Origin: Candidula unifasciata
Lineage: Eukaryota; Mollusca; Gastropoda; Stylommatophora; Geomitridae
Direction of reading: 5' to 3'
Assembly (NCBI GenBank): GCA_905116865.2
Contig: CAJHNH020000222.1
Coordinates: 381,501-445,500 of the forward strand
DNA: 64,000 bases
The stretch's first letter is position 1; each line of letters opens with the position of its first letter. Under the pieces are notes generated by a model. The model saw only the letters and a list, made by a program, of their open reading frames with translations. It was not told where the DNA came from and did not search any database. Positions 42,923 through 52,430 of the stretch are shown here, piece after piece. The position numbers and the translations under genes are program-made.

Positions 42923-43369
42923 AATACAGTCCCAAAGTTGATCTTCATCTCTTTGAGTGGTCTTTTCTTGCTCATCATATTCTCACTGGCTAAATGTATT
43001 CACCCTGTTGTATGGAAGTGAATTAATCAGCAGACCAGTGAGAAATTATGTAGAAGAAATGGTGGCTTGTAGAAAAATTATGAGAATGCCATGGACTGAT
43101 AAAACAAAAAGTGCAAGGAAGATATTCTCAAAGAAAGGAACTCATAAATGTAATTGTACACATAAGAAGATAAGCTACTTTCTTTAGATACGTCATAAAA
43201 AGGGAAATATTCGTTTTATGTTGTGACAGCAGGAAAATTGGAGGGAACAGAGAATAAGAGACGAGAGAGGGAGAGTTTGTTGGATAATTTAGTGTCATAA
43301 CATGGATGAATGTTTGTATAAGGAAAGATAGGCAGTACACTAGACGAAACCATGGATAGATATGATGAT

Positions 43370-43560
43370 CATCCTTCGAAGTCGGCGTACATCTGCCTGA
43401 GGGGCAAGGAACCAACATTTTGCATGCAAATGAGTCAAACCTGTAAAATGGATGTACACGCAACGCTCAATTTCTGGAGCAGGACTAAAGTCCAGAAATG
43501 GAGAAACAACCAGAAATTTCCGCTGGAGTTTACAGCCGGTGAACGTGGAGGAAAAAGAAA
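43370..43560 (+). mobile_element. SINE-like family C 3' part
   Basis: CTTCGAAGTCGGCGTACATC, GAGGGGCAAGGAACC, AGGACTAAAGTCCAGAAATG, CAACCAGAAATTTCCGCTGG, then a GGTGAACGTGGAGGAAAAAG tail. Confidence 0.78.
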
Positions 43561-43998
43561 GGAAACATGATGACCAGTGCCACATGACAGAAGCTATAAC
43601 AAAAATAAGTTGACTGTTTTAAAAACATTGGCAAAATGCTGAACATGAATCTGAATAAATTTACTCCTTCCTCCAGCCTTAAATAAAAATTAAAAAAAAC
43701 CATTATAATTAATACAGGCAATACAGTTACTTCTGCAGTTATCTGAAGATGTAAATGCATTGTGCCTGTTTGCAGCATGGCTATGATATTTGCACCCTTC
43801 GGCAGACACATCCAACTTCTGCGAGCATTTAATGCTTGGGCTAGTTTTCCTTGCAGTACAGTTTGAACATTGAAGAAAACTTACTCACAAACAGAATCCT
43901 CCTCATCTGCCATACTGATAAAGCATAGATGGTCAGGTTTTTCCTGTCTCAAGATCATCAGAATAATGGACCAGATTGTATACTTATTCTCCTCGTGT

Positions 43999-44290
43999 GA
44001 GTTCCAGGGCCCCATTTGGTGGGGGGAAGCAACTGACCCACTACCTAAATCTATAAAGACATGATGTAAAAGTTGATTAATTAGGAGTGTTTCCATCAAA
44101 GTCAGAGTGCATCTGCCTGAGAGGCGAGGAACCAACAGACTGCTTATGAGCAGGCTAGCTCTGTAAAACAGATGCGCATGCAAAACACAGGTCCTGTACC
44201 AAAGCCACAGTCCAGAAATGAATTAACCATAAATTTCTACAGGAGTCTGCTGCCAGTGCCTATGAAGAAGAAGAAGAAGAAAAGAAAGAA
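43999..44290 (+). mobile_element. SINE-like family C copy
   Basis: GTGAGTTCCAGGGCCCCATT, GTCAGAGTGCATCTGCCTGA, GAACCAACAGACTGCTTATG, GTCCTGTACCAAAGCC and a GAAGAAGAAGAAGAAAAG tail. Confidence 0.78.
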
Positions 44291-44840
44291 GGTGCCAACT
44301 GCTCCTTTATGGGTGAAGACAAAAAAAGAAGAAAAGAATGTTTACGAGCTAGATGATCAATTTATTGCATCAGATTATTTCTAGTATGGCTTAGTCTCTG
44401 TCCATAGAGCGGGTGCTTTTTTTTTGTCAGGCACAAATCCTTAGCTCCGACGTCATCTCATACTGATCTCTCAAACACCTGCGCCAGGGATGAGAATTTA
44501 GTCTCAATTCTAGCTGCGGTTCCATTCTTTAAAAAATTTTTTTTCTAAACATGCCCAAAAAACAACAAAACAAACAAAAATACTATTTATAAGTGACATA
44601 TTCAACAGCATTTCTGCTTCTTCTTTGCTGCCGCACTGGGGCCAACACGTCACATTCAACCTGCTGTTGGCAGTGACCTGCCAACAATCTCTAGTTATAT
44701 CCGGTGGTCCGGTTTAGTTGTGTTACTTGTGTGGCTAAGATTGTGGTACGTGCGCCAGCTCTCTGGCTTTGTGTTCGTATCCTAGTAGCTTTCCTGTCCT
44801 AGTTGCTAGACCACTGCCTCCTGTCTGTGCCATATTGTGT
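44291..44840. other. no recognisable feature
   Basis: Intronic or 3' flanking sequence. Nothing supported beyond a T9 run and short A-runs. Confidence 0.4.
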
Positions 44841-45105
44841 TCCTCTTCTTCTTCGCAGTCACCAGCTGAAACTCTGGCGAAAAGCTCTGGTTGTTCATCC
44901 ACCTTGGGACTGAGTGTTGCGTGTGCATCCGTTTGACAGATCTGACACATTTGTGTGCAAACTGCTGGTTCCTTGCCTCTCAGGCAGACGCACTCAGACT
45001 TCGAAGGAAGCTCCCAGTTAGTTGACTCTTACAACATGCTTTTGGGTAGGCAGTGGGTCTATTCTTGTTTTCCCTATAATAGTTCCCCGGAACCCACATG
45101 GCGAT
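44841..45105 (-). mobile_element. SINE-like family C copy
   Basis: CTTCTTCTTCGCAGTCACCA, AACTCTGGCGAAAAGCTCTG, CAGACGCACTCAGACTTCGA, TTGACTCTTACAACATGCTT, GGAACCCACATGG. Confidence 0.8.
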
Positions 45106-45309
45106 GTGTTCCTTTTATCCTCATATTCCTGATATTTTCCCTTGTGGATCATTCTCCATCCGGTTTATCATTTTTATTATTTTGTCCTTGTGTCCTCCAG
45201 TGCGTTCCCAAATCTGTTCCCTTCTAGTTAGACCAGGTGTATTTCATAAGAGACCAAGCTAATATAGTCTCAGATTGAATTCTCAGCTTTTATCACAAAT
45301 ATTCATCTA

Positions 45310-45540
45310 CCAGCCCAAAGGTCTTGAGTTCAAGTCTGCATTGAGTTGGATTTTTTTTTTCAAAAATGACCTTGAATTCCAGGTATACCCAGTCTAAAAT
45401 AGTTTACAGGTAAGGTCAGCTAGCATAATGCTGACTACATCACCAATTGAGTGCCGACTGATCTAAAAAAAAAAATGATTCTGGCATCATATGCCCAATG
45501 TCCTAGTGGCATTAAAAGGGGGCCTTTTCCATTTTACTTT
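45310..45540 (+). mobile_element. SINE family B copy
   Basis: B-box-like TTGAGTTCAAGTC, a T10 stretch, AATGACCTTGAATTCCAGGT, AATGCTGACTACATCACC, CATATGCCCAATGTCCTAG and a TTTTACTTTAA end. Confidence 0.72.
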
Positions 45541-45779
45541 AACTGAAAGGCTGAGGAGCTAATATTCATCATAGATTGACGCTGAATATGGGGGGGGGGG
45601 GGGGTGTTATTTTATTTGTTTTATATATTTTACTTATAGTTATGCTGCGTTCAGCCGAAGATATAAATGAGTTGTGCTTGTTTACAACACGGCTGTGATA
45701 TTTGCTATTTTTGGCCAACACATCCAACTTCTACAGGCATTTGATGCCGGAATTAGCCTTTCCCTTGCTTATAATTCTT

Positions 45780-46030
45780 ATTGTTTAGAAAATGGAAGGA
45801 ATAAATTGGCTTTTACTTAAATCTTTAGCTGAACCAAAGGCGTCTGTAGGCTTTTTGAACTTTGTAATTATAGTTATCGCTGCAAATGATTTAATGTCAG
45901 ACCGCTTTCCAATGATTTCAACAAATGTATTGAAAGCTGACCATTCAGAAAGCAATGGAAAACTGCTGAATGTAAAACTGCCTGCTTAAACCAGTCAGCA
46001 AATGCTGGGGTTGATTTTTAAGTTCTTTAA
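45780..46030 (+). mobile_element. SINE family G 3' part
   Basis: GCTGACCATTCAGAAAGCAA, TGGAAAACTGCTGAATGTAA and TGCTGGGGTTGATTTT match the G body seen at 62774-63005. Confidence 0.6.
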
Positions 46031-46214
46031 AAGATACACAATTAATTTTTAGCACTAAATTAAAACTCAGAGAAAACAAAACAAAAAAGAATTTTCAAGT
46101 CCTCACATCATTTAATTTGTACATTCATGTATGTCTTTGCAAATATATGTTTTATTGTGTCTTTGCAAATATATGTTTTACTGTGTTTGCAAATATATGT
46201 TTTATTATGTCTTT

Positions 46215-46368
46215 TCCCTATGTTGATTCTGGGGCCCTTTTGTTGGGGGGGGGGGGGGGGGGGATAATAGACCAACTGCCTCCCAACAAGAATGCCGTAA
46301 GAGTTGACTATTAAGGGCTGTTTCCTTTCAAGGTGGAGTGAATCTGCCTACGAGGCAAGCAACCAACA
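46215..46368 (+). mobile_element. SINE-like family C head, truncated by array
   Basis: GATTCTGGGGCCCTTTTG, a G18 run, AATAGACCAACTGCCTCC, AAGAATGCCGTAAGAGTTGA, GAATCTGCCTACGAGGCAAG, CAACCAACA. It then gives way to the 23-bp array where the family continues GTCTGCATAC. Confidence 0.75.
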
Positions 46369-46668
46369 TTTCATATTTATGATGTCCTTAATCTCATTTT
46401 TATGATGTCCTCAATTTCATATTTATAATATCCTTAATTTCATATTTATGATGTCCTTAATTTCATATTTATGATGTCCTTAATTTCATATTTATGGTGC
46501 CCTTAATTTCATATTTATGATTTCCTTAATTTCATATTTATGATGTCCTTAATTTCATATTTATGGTGCCCTTAATTTCATATTTATGATGTCTTTAATT
46601 TCATTTTTATGATACCCTTAATGTCATATTTTTTATGTCCTTAATTTCATATTTATAGTTTCCTTAAT
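46369..46668 (+). repeat. 23-bp minisatellite abutting exon 6b acceptor
   Basis: 13 units of TTTCATATTTATGATGTCCTTAA. Eleven of the 13 contain CCTTAAT, which fits the YNYURAY branch-point consensus. The last unit's CCTTAAT ends about 16 nt before the AG of exon 6b, so the array supplies the branch region and much of the pyrimidine tract. Confidence 0.93.
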
Positions 46669-46683
46669 TTCGTATCTCCGCAG

Positions 46684-46815
46684 ATGTTTAATGCCATAAC
46701 TAGACTGGTGCTGGAGTCAAAGCGTAAGATGCAAGACGAGGCAAGAAAACAGCCGACAAACACAATACGTGTTGGCCCCAGTGCGGCAGCAAAGAAGAAG
46801 CAGAAGTGCTGTTAA
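46684..46815 (+). CDS. Rab35: Rab35 alternative terminal exon 6b
   Basis: Acceptor CGTATCTCCGCAG, phase 0, interchangeable with 6a. Encodes MFNAITRLVLESKRKMQDEA, RKQPTNTIRVGPSAAAKKKQ and KCC, then TAA (residues 160-202). MFNAITRLVL resembles vertebrate MFNCITELVL more than 6a does. The tail keeps a NTIxxG core and AKKK block in common with 6a, which indicates exon duplication, but differs in charge and in the residues before Cys-Cys. The open frame, intact splice site and conserved CC argue that it is used. Confidence 0.88.
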   Translation: MFNAITRLVLESKRKMQDEARKQPTNTIRVGPSAAAKKKQKCC

Positions 46816-46984
46816 ATATGTCACCTATAAATAGTAATCAAGTATACTGATTTTTATTTTTGTTTGTTTTGTTATGTTTTTTTGGGACATGTTTTTAATT
46901 TCCTAATTTAATTGTTTAACGTATGCTGACAGTGATGGCTGACTGTAGTGTTCAGACATTTTGAAATCATTTCAGCAGCAAATG

Positions 46985-47310
46985 AGTAATAGCTGGTAAA
47001 TCTTTTCATACAAATCATGATTACGACTGGCTTTCGTTAATTTGTTTAATAATATGTTTCAAATTCTGATTACAGTTGAGCTCAGTAAAATTGTGATTGT
47101 CTTGTTACACTGGGCCATTCGTAAGATGTCTCTGGGAGTAATATAAGAAATTATTATTAGTAGAAATTTAAACTGTTATTTACAGGCTGTGATCACAGAT
47201 GACTTCAGATTTTGATTATAGGCTATAGTATCATTCAGCTGACTAGTTAGACTGATAAATCTTCTGTTATAAATCCTGATTATAGTTAAACTCGATTATT
47301 TATCTTCTTC
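46985..47310. repeat. degenerate tandem repeat after exon 6b, left part
   Basis: Recurrent forms of AAATCTTCTGTTATAAATCC / TGATTATAGTTA at irregular spacing near 47000, 47060, 47210 and 47260. They resume at 47600-47700 after a SINE C insertion, with a trace near 48395-48460. This would lie in the 6b 3'UTR or downstream. Confidence 0.6.
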
Positions 47311-47595
47311 TTCTTTTTCTTCTTGTTCACCAGCTGTAAACTCTGGCAGAAAGTTCTGGGTGTTCGTCCACCTCTGGACTTTAGTCTTTTTCCAAAACCT
47401 GATTGTTGCGTGCTTATCCATTTGTAAGATCTGGCTTATTTGTATGCACTCTTAATTCCTTGTCTCTCAGGCAGAGGCACTCTGACTTTGATGGATAGCC
47501 CCAGTTAGTCAACTCTTCACTACATGCTTGTTGGGGAGGCAGTGGGTCTATTTTTGCTTTCCCTACAATGGGTCCCTGGAACCCACACATGAAAA
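47311..47595 (-). mobile_element. SINE-like family C copy inside the degenerate array
   Basis: CTTCTTCTTTTTCTTCTTGT, TCACCAGCTGTAAACTCTGG, AGGCAGAGGCACTCTGACTT, GCAGTGGGTCTATTTTTGC, GGGTCCCTGGAACCCACAC. Confidence 0.82.
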
Positions 47596-48619
47596 CTCTT
47601 TTGTTATAAACCCTGATTATAGTTATGTTGATTAATAGGGTTATTAACTCTTCTGTTACAAACCCTGATTATGATTACTACTGGTGGGTAGGATTATAAA
47701 TTTATCTGTTGAAGTTAGTTGCTGGTCCTTCATACGATGTTGCAGAACCAACCCTATCATTCTGTTTGTAACAAACTCGGACCCAGCTACACACTGGCTG
47801 ACCTGTCATTGATGATTGGTCGGGCTGGTCTATGTTAGAGGGGTGTCCCAGTGTAAGGTTGTCTTCACAAAGCTTTCTGCATTGCCTGTTAATCGTTCTT
47901 CTGTGAACAGTGGCCTGGGACATTGCGTTCTCACTCATAAGGAGAATTAGTATTTGTTGGTGGGTGTATAACAGCCATCTAGGATTTTAAGTAGTCATGA
48001 CTTTATTCCAGCTGTCAGCGTTGGCAAATGCGAGGAGGGTAGTGTTGCATGTCTGCAGCAACACCGCAAAATGTTAAGAAGTCTGAAATGGCGGGATGTA
48101 GAATGCACTCTCTGGTGGGACCTAGGTTCAGTGTGTGAGCTATGGAGGGAGTTAGGACCAGTTACACATTAAAAGCGCTTACATCGTATAATGTAGAGCA
48201 CGCGTGGCCGCCAATAAGACCATTGACGCAATATAACGTCCCACCAGGCTGGCATCCCTGCCACTTAAACTTGCGCATTTGAAAGGTTAAGACGCATAAA
48301 TGAATGTCCAATCACAGTGTCCTGGCCCGACTTCGTTACTCATAAGTGTGTAGCTGGGCCCGAGATCCTTGGATGTTCCGCTTTTTTTTTTTCTGCCACA
48401 AATCCTGATAACAGGTGAGATTAGTCTAGCCCGGTTATGTCTCCGGTTGCAAACCTTGAAAAGGGGAAAACTGGAATACATCATGATGATGGGAAAGTGA
48501 AAGAGGTAAAGTGAGTGAAGAAAGAAATAAAAAGAAAAGATGCTGGACAGTTTGAAAGCCTGGCATAGGACAGGGCTTGTCAGCGACATTTATTCAAGAG
48601 TTTACAATTTGGATCGTTG
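47596..48619. other. array remainder, then unassigned
   Basis: The degenerate array continues to about 47700. A SINE G tail trace (CGATGTTGCAGAACCAACCC) is near 47738. 48000-48200 resembles 49740-49870 (GAATGCACTCTCTGGTGGGA / GGCTGCACTCTCTCGTGGGA). An AATAAA hexamer is at 48526. Confidence 0.45.
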
Positions 48620-48755
48620 CAAGCCAGAGGCCTGGAACACAGTTAGAAAGATCATTAATACAATACAGTTGACAATTATCTGCGGGCCACTTGCTAGGCC
48701 TCTACGGGCCAGATCTGACCTGCGGGCCACCAGTTGAATAGCCCTAGCATAGGAG
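48620..48755. mobile_element. hAT-like MITE family D copy, right part
   Basis: AGAAAGATCATTAATACAAT, TATCTGCGGGCCACTTGCTA, GGCCACCAGTTGAATAGCCC. Confidence 0.65.
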
Positions 48756-49179
48756 ATCATCTGAGTCAGAAATGATGGAAAAGGCACAAGACAGAAGACT
48801 GTGGATAAAGATGACTACTAACACCATATGGCATGGATGGTAAAAGGAAGGTTAAGCCTCAAGGACTCAGAATGCTGAAGAATATACATCGTCATTGGCA
48901 ATGTTTTCATAGAAGATTAATTGTTGAGCTGAATGTGAATGAATTTTATGTTATTGGAGTATGTTCATGTAGTGTTTTAGTTGTATGTATGTTGATTAGG
49001 ATTTTGCTGTTTTTGTCAGTTCTGCCTTGCCAGATTTCTTTAATACTACATTGATTTTATACTGCTGATGCTGTATAAGCATTAAATGTTGATCTGGAAC
49101 TGTAATGGTTCTGGGAGTTAATGAAGGTTGACTTCTTCCATTGTGAACACCCCTACAAAATAAATAGACAGGTCACTGT

Positions 49180-49480
49180 AATGCTTGCTTGCTTACTTAC
49201 TTAGTCGCTCCTCTTCTACCTTGGGGCGCTGAGGTTTGCCAGAGAGGTCGCTAGATGTCTCTGTCAGCAGTCTTCTTCATGGCTTTGTTCCATTCAAGTC
49301 CTCTGTCTGTTAGGGACTGTTGAATGCTGTCTTCCCAGTGCACCCTGGAGGTCTGATTCCCTGGTTCTTAGCCTCCCATGCCTGCCATTGTGGCAGATTT
49401 TCTCTCATTCTGCATACATGTCCAAAATCATCGTAATTATGAATGATCCACTCAGGTTAGTAAGGACTGGGTATCAAGAT
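49180..49480 (-). pseudogene. LINE ORF2 C-terminal remnant
   Basis: The minus strand of AGGGACTGTTGAATGCTGTC and CATGCCTGCCATTGTGGCAG fits the WRDxVQxSL tail and the WxGHVxRM-type region of LINEs. Decayed. Confidence 0.45.
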
Positions 49481-50339
49481 CTTGACGTATTGTCTAATTG
49501 CGGACTTTAAGCCTTCTTGACACTTGGACCACCTTTCTCAGATATCTCACTTTAATGCTTATAATAATAATCGTACATTTTCATTCCCACACTATGCTAC
49601 CAGTACTGCACACATGGTCACTCACAACAAGCCAAAAAAGAAAATTAGTAACCATGGAAATGAGATGTCTGAGAAGGGATGTAGGGGGCGACCATAAATA
49701 AGGAATGAGGTCATAAGTTAGAACCGGTTATAAATTGCATACAAGGTCACAGGACAGTCTAATATTTCAGGGAGTGGTAGATAGGCTGCATGCAGTGGTG
49801 GGACCAAGGCTGCACTCTCTCGTGGGACATAGTTGGATTAGGGCCAATTCTAGATGTTTTGGGGTCGTTTAAAGCGTCAGAAAGCCGGGAAACACAGCCT
49901 TACCACCCTCTAAAATGTTGGACTGTCCTGTGACGTCATCTGGGGTAGGATATAACGAAAGAACCCATTTCTTGGTTAAATGAAATCATAAAATTGATGC
50001 TAGATAATTTTCTGGGAATTGTCTGAGACAGAAAGGTTGTGATTGCTCAGTAAGGATCAGACCGGGTCTCTCGCCCAAAACCCTAATGACAGCCAGTTTT
50101 TAAATTTTTTAGCACCATAAGGTTTAATGGGAGATAATGTAAAGCGAAGAAGAAAAATGATAAAAAATCATGAACTAATTACATTCAAAGTATATACAGC
50201 CGTAGTGACCATTTGGGAAAGCCAGACTTCTCTAATATGTTTTGACCGAGTATTTAAAAAAAAAATAAGTTAGACAGCACATTATGCTACGGAGTGAAAT
50301 CAAGGTGTGAAGTCTTTTTCACACAAGGCTTTGTTTGGG
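49481..50339. other. mixed LINE debris and unassigned sequence
   Basis: Around 49630-49700 the + strand has KKRKLVTMEMRCLRRD, the EMRCLRxI start of a LINE C-terminal block. The rest is unassigned. Confidence 0.45.
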
Positions 50340-50600
50340 ACTGGAAGAGTTAGTGAACATTAATGCCCTCAGAGAAATGGGAAGGATAGAGGACTTTGGG
50401 GGCAGTGAATCCACATCACTCGCCAGAATGGCAGATTTGGGAATTAAGATAGTAAAAGACGAGACGCACACCAGATGACTTGTTAATCAACATAGAACTG
50501 GTACTATTAGTCATCGGACGTTGGGGTTCATACTGAGGGGAGGATCTGAGCACCTATGGACATGTCCGGAGTGCAATGATGATAACCCAACTAGCTAACT
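50340..50600 (+). pseudogene. LINE RNase H C-terminal remnant
   Basis: The frame reads REMGRIEDFGGSESTSLARM, ADLGIKIVKDETHTR, then after a stop LVNQHRTGTISHRTLGFILR and SEHLWTCPECNDDN. The first part is nearly the same as 39415-39750 and adds the terminal CPxC motif. Confidence 0.72.
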
Positions 50601-50669
50601 AAGAGTTAGTGAAATTTCAACAACAACAAAAAAGTTACAGTTGAGAGGCTTAGCTTCCTTAGTAAAAAT

Positions 50670-50850
50670 TAAAGTAAAGGACCTTTTTCCATGTCTTTAG
50701 GCGTATTGGGCATATAGGGATAGACCTATATTTTATAGACCAATCGAAACTTGGTGGGGGATTTGATGTGGTCAGTATTGCACTGGCCACCTTTACTTTC
50801 CAGACTTCTGCCTGGTACCCACTCAAGGCTGGGTCAACCTGGGAGCCAAG
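50670..50850 (-). mobile_element. SINE family B copy
   Basis: Minus orientation: GTAAAGGACCTTTTTCCATG, GCGTATTGGGCATATAGGG, GATGTGGTCAGTATTGCACT, CTGGTACCCACTCAAGGCTG, CTGGGAGCCAAGGTC. Confidence 0.75.
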
Positions 50851-50921
50851 GTCTTCTTTCAGCTTCCTTGCATAGGTTTTATTCCAGATGATTCTGTCTT
50901 TCTTAGCAGAGTTGAGTTGAG

Positions 50922-51284
50922 TCAAGAATTGACATCATAGCACTTGGGGCATTCCCATGCATGCTCCCTCCTCATCTTCAGCAGCCAGCGCAGAGTTCCA
51001 GTACTGATAGTACCGGTCACAATCTGGTTATATGTCTTTCTTCTGAGTGTAGTGAGCCGGCCAGGCCCTCTGGTTACAGCCAGATGCCTCATTCTCTCCA
51101 GGCCATAATAATCTTCTATCTCTACTGATTCCGTTGCTTGTTCCCAAAGGGCCTTGACCACATCTGCCTTGTCATGTATCAATTCACCACCCAGTTGTGC
51201 AGATCCAGCCAATCTATCTGTCTGTTCATTACCAACCACGCCGTCTTGGCCTGGAAAAAAGATCTTAGCAGAGTGGCTATCCAC
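50922..51284 (-). pseudogene. LINE RNase H-domain remnant, best preserved
   Basis: A minus-strand open frame of 120 codons: IFFPGQDGVVGNEQTDRLAG, SAQLGGELIHDKADVVKALW, LRRKTYNQIVTGTISTGTLR and WLLKMRREHAWECPKCYDVN. The GNEQxDRLAGSA motif holds the last acidic residue of the RNase H site. The CPKC end is typical of the family. Catalytic residues N-terminal to this are missing, so no enzyme is expected. Confidence 0.82.
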
Positions 51285-51689
51285 ATAATAGGTGATACCC
51301 TTTTAATTTTACATTTTGTAGGGGTGTTTATGAAACCTTCACAAATCCATGACTCAGTTTTCATGTCAGTTACAACATATGTATCACAACTAGTATATTA
51401 TTTAGAACAAACATGTGATTTGATATTGTTATGTACATAAAGTGGTGCGCACACTCTTTTTCTTTGTTGTAACTAAATTGTTGTTGGTATTAGAAGCATG
51501 AGTTGTTGCATGTTGTCTCTTTACTATGTTCAGCAAGTGCTTTCAATTTAAGCTCATATTCTGTTTCTCTTATATGTAAAACACAAATGTGAAAATTGTT
51601 TGTTGGTAATTAACTGTTTCAGTAATTTTGTGACCGAGTACGAGGATCAGTCTCCATGGCATTTAGTTTATTTTCAACATTTTCACCAC

Positions 51690-52045
51690 GAGAATCGCAG
51701 ACACCCATCAAAGATGCAAACAGCGGGGAATGGAGAGTGAGAAGCAATAACGAAATTCATAATATGTTTAAATCACCACTGATCACTGGCATCATGAGAG
51801 CTAATAAACTGAAATGGTTGGGGCATATTGAAAGAATGTCAGATGACAGAGAAGTAAAAACTGTATATACCAGGGAGATGAATGGTCGTAGACCATGAGG
51901 CAGACCAAAAAGAATATGGAGAGATAATGTCCAGACAGACCTGCAAACACTTGGTGTCACCAACTGGAAAGTGAAGGCCAACCAGAGAGATGAATGGAGG
52001 CGGGTGATATTTGCAGCAATGAACCTCAAGTTCTCAGAATGCTGA
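51690..52045 (+). pseudogene. LINE ORF2 C-terminal remnant
   Basis: IKDANSGEWRVRSNNEIHNM, ANKLKWLGHIERMSDDREVK, then after a stop GRPKRIWRDNVQTDLQTLGV and RDEWRRVIFAAMNLKFSEC. It is one of the clearest examples of this end block in the window and has one clear in-frame stop. Confidence 0.8.
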
Positions 52046-52149
52046 AGAAGTAGATGAACATGGGGCCAGGAAGAACCTCATCCTACTCTGATGATGTTTT
52101 GGTGTACCGTCAAGGCAGAGACAGGAAGCAGGTTGGTGAAGGCATTCAG

Positions 52150-52425
52150 ACAGAACTAGAGCAAGGAGAATAAGAAGGTGCTGTGTTGAAGTGGGAGCGG
52201 TCGTCAGCGTGTCGAAGTCAACAGTGACATGGTCTCCGCTAAATAGTCATATTATAAACACACCAACACCGACACTCTACACTCAGGGGAGAGGCAAGAT
52301 GGACATACAGTCAGGCTGCTACTGGTACCATTGGAGTTTTAACTCTTCGCTGGCTGCAGGAGATGGAGCACAAATGTAAATGTCCTGAGTGCTATGATGT
52401 CAATTCTTAGAAACTCAAGTCAATG
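52150..52425 (+). pseudogene. LINE RNase H C-terminal remnant
   Basis: ACTCTACACTCAGGGGAGAG near 52275, then CTACTGGTACCATTGGAGTT and TCCTGAGTGCTATGATGTCA match the ThxxTG(T)ITxG ... CPECYDVN tail of 50922-51284, in the other orientation. Confidence 0.6.
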
Positions 52426-52430
52426 GGAGC

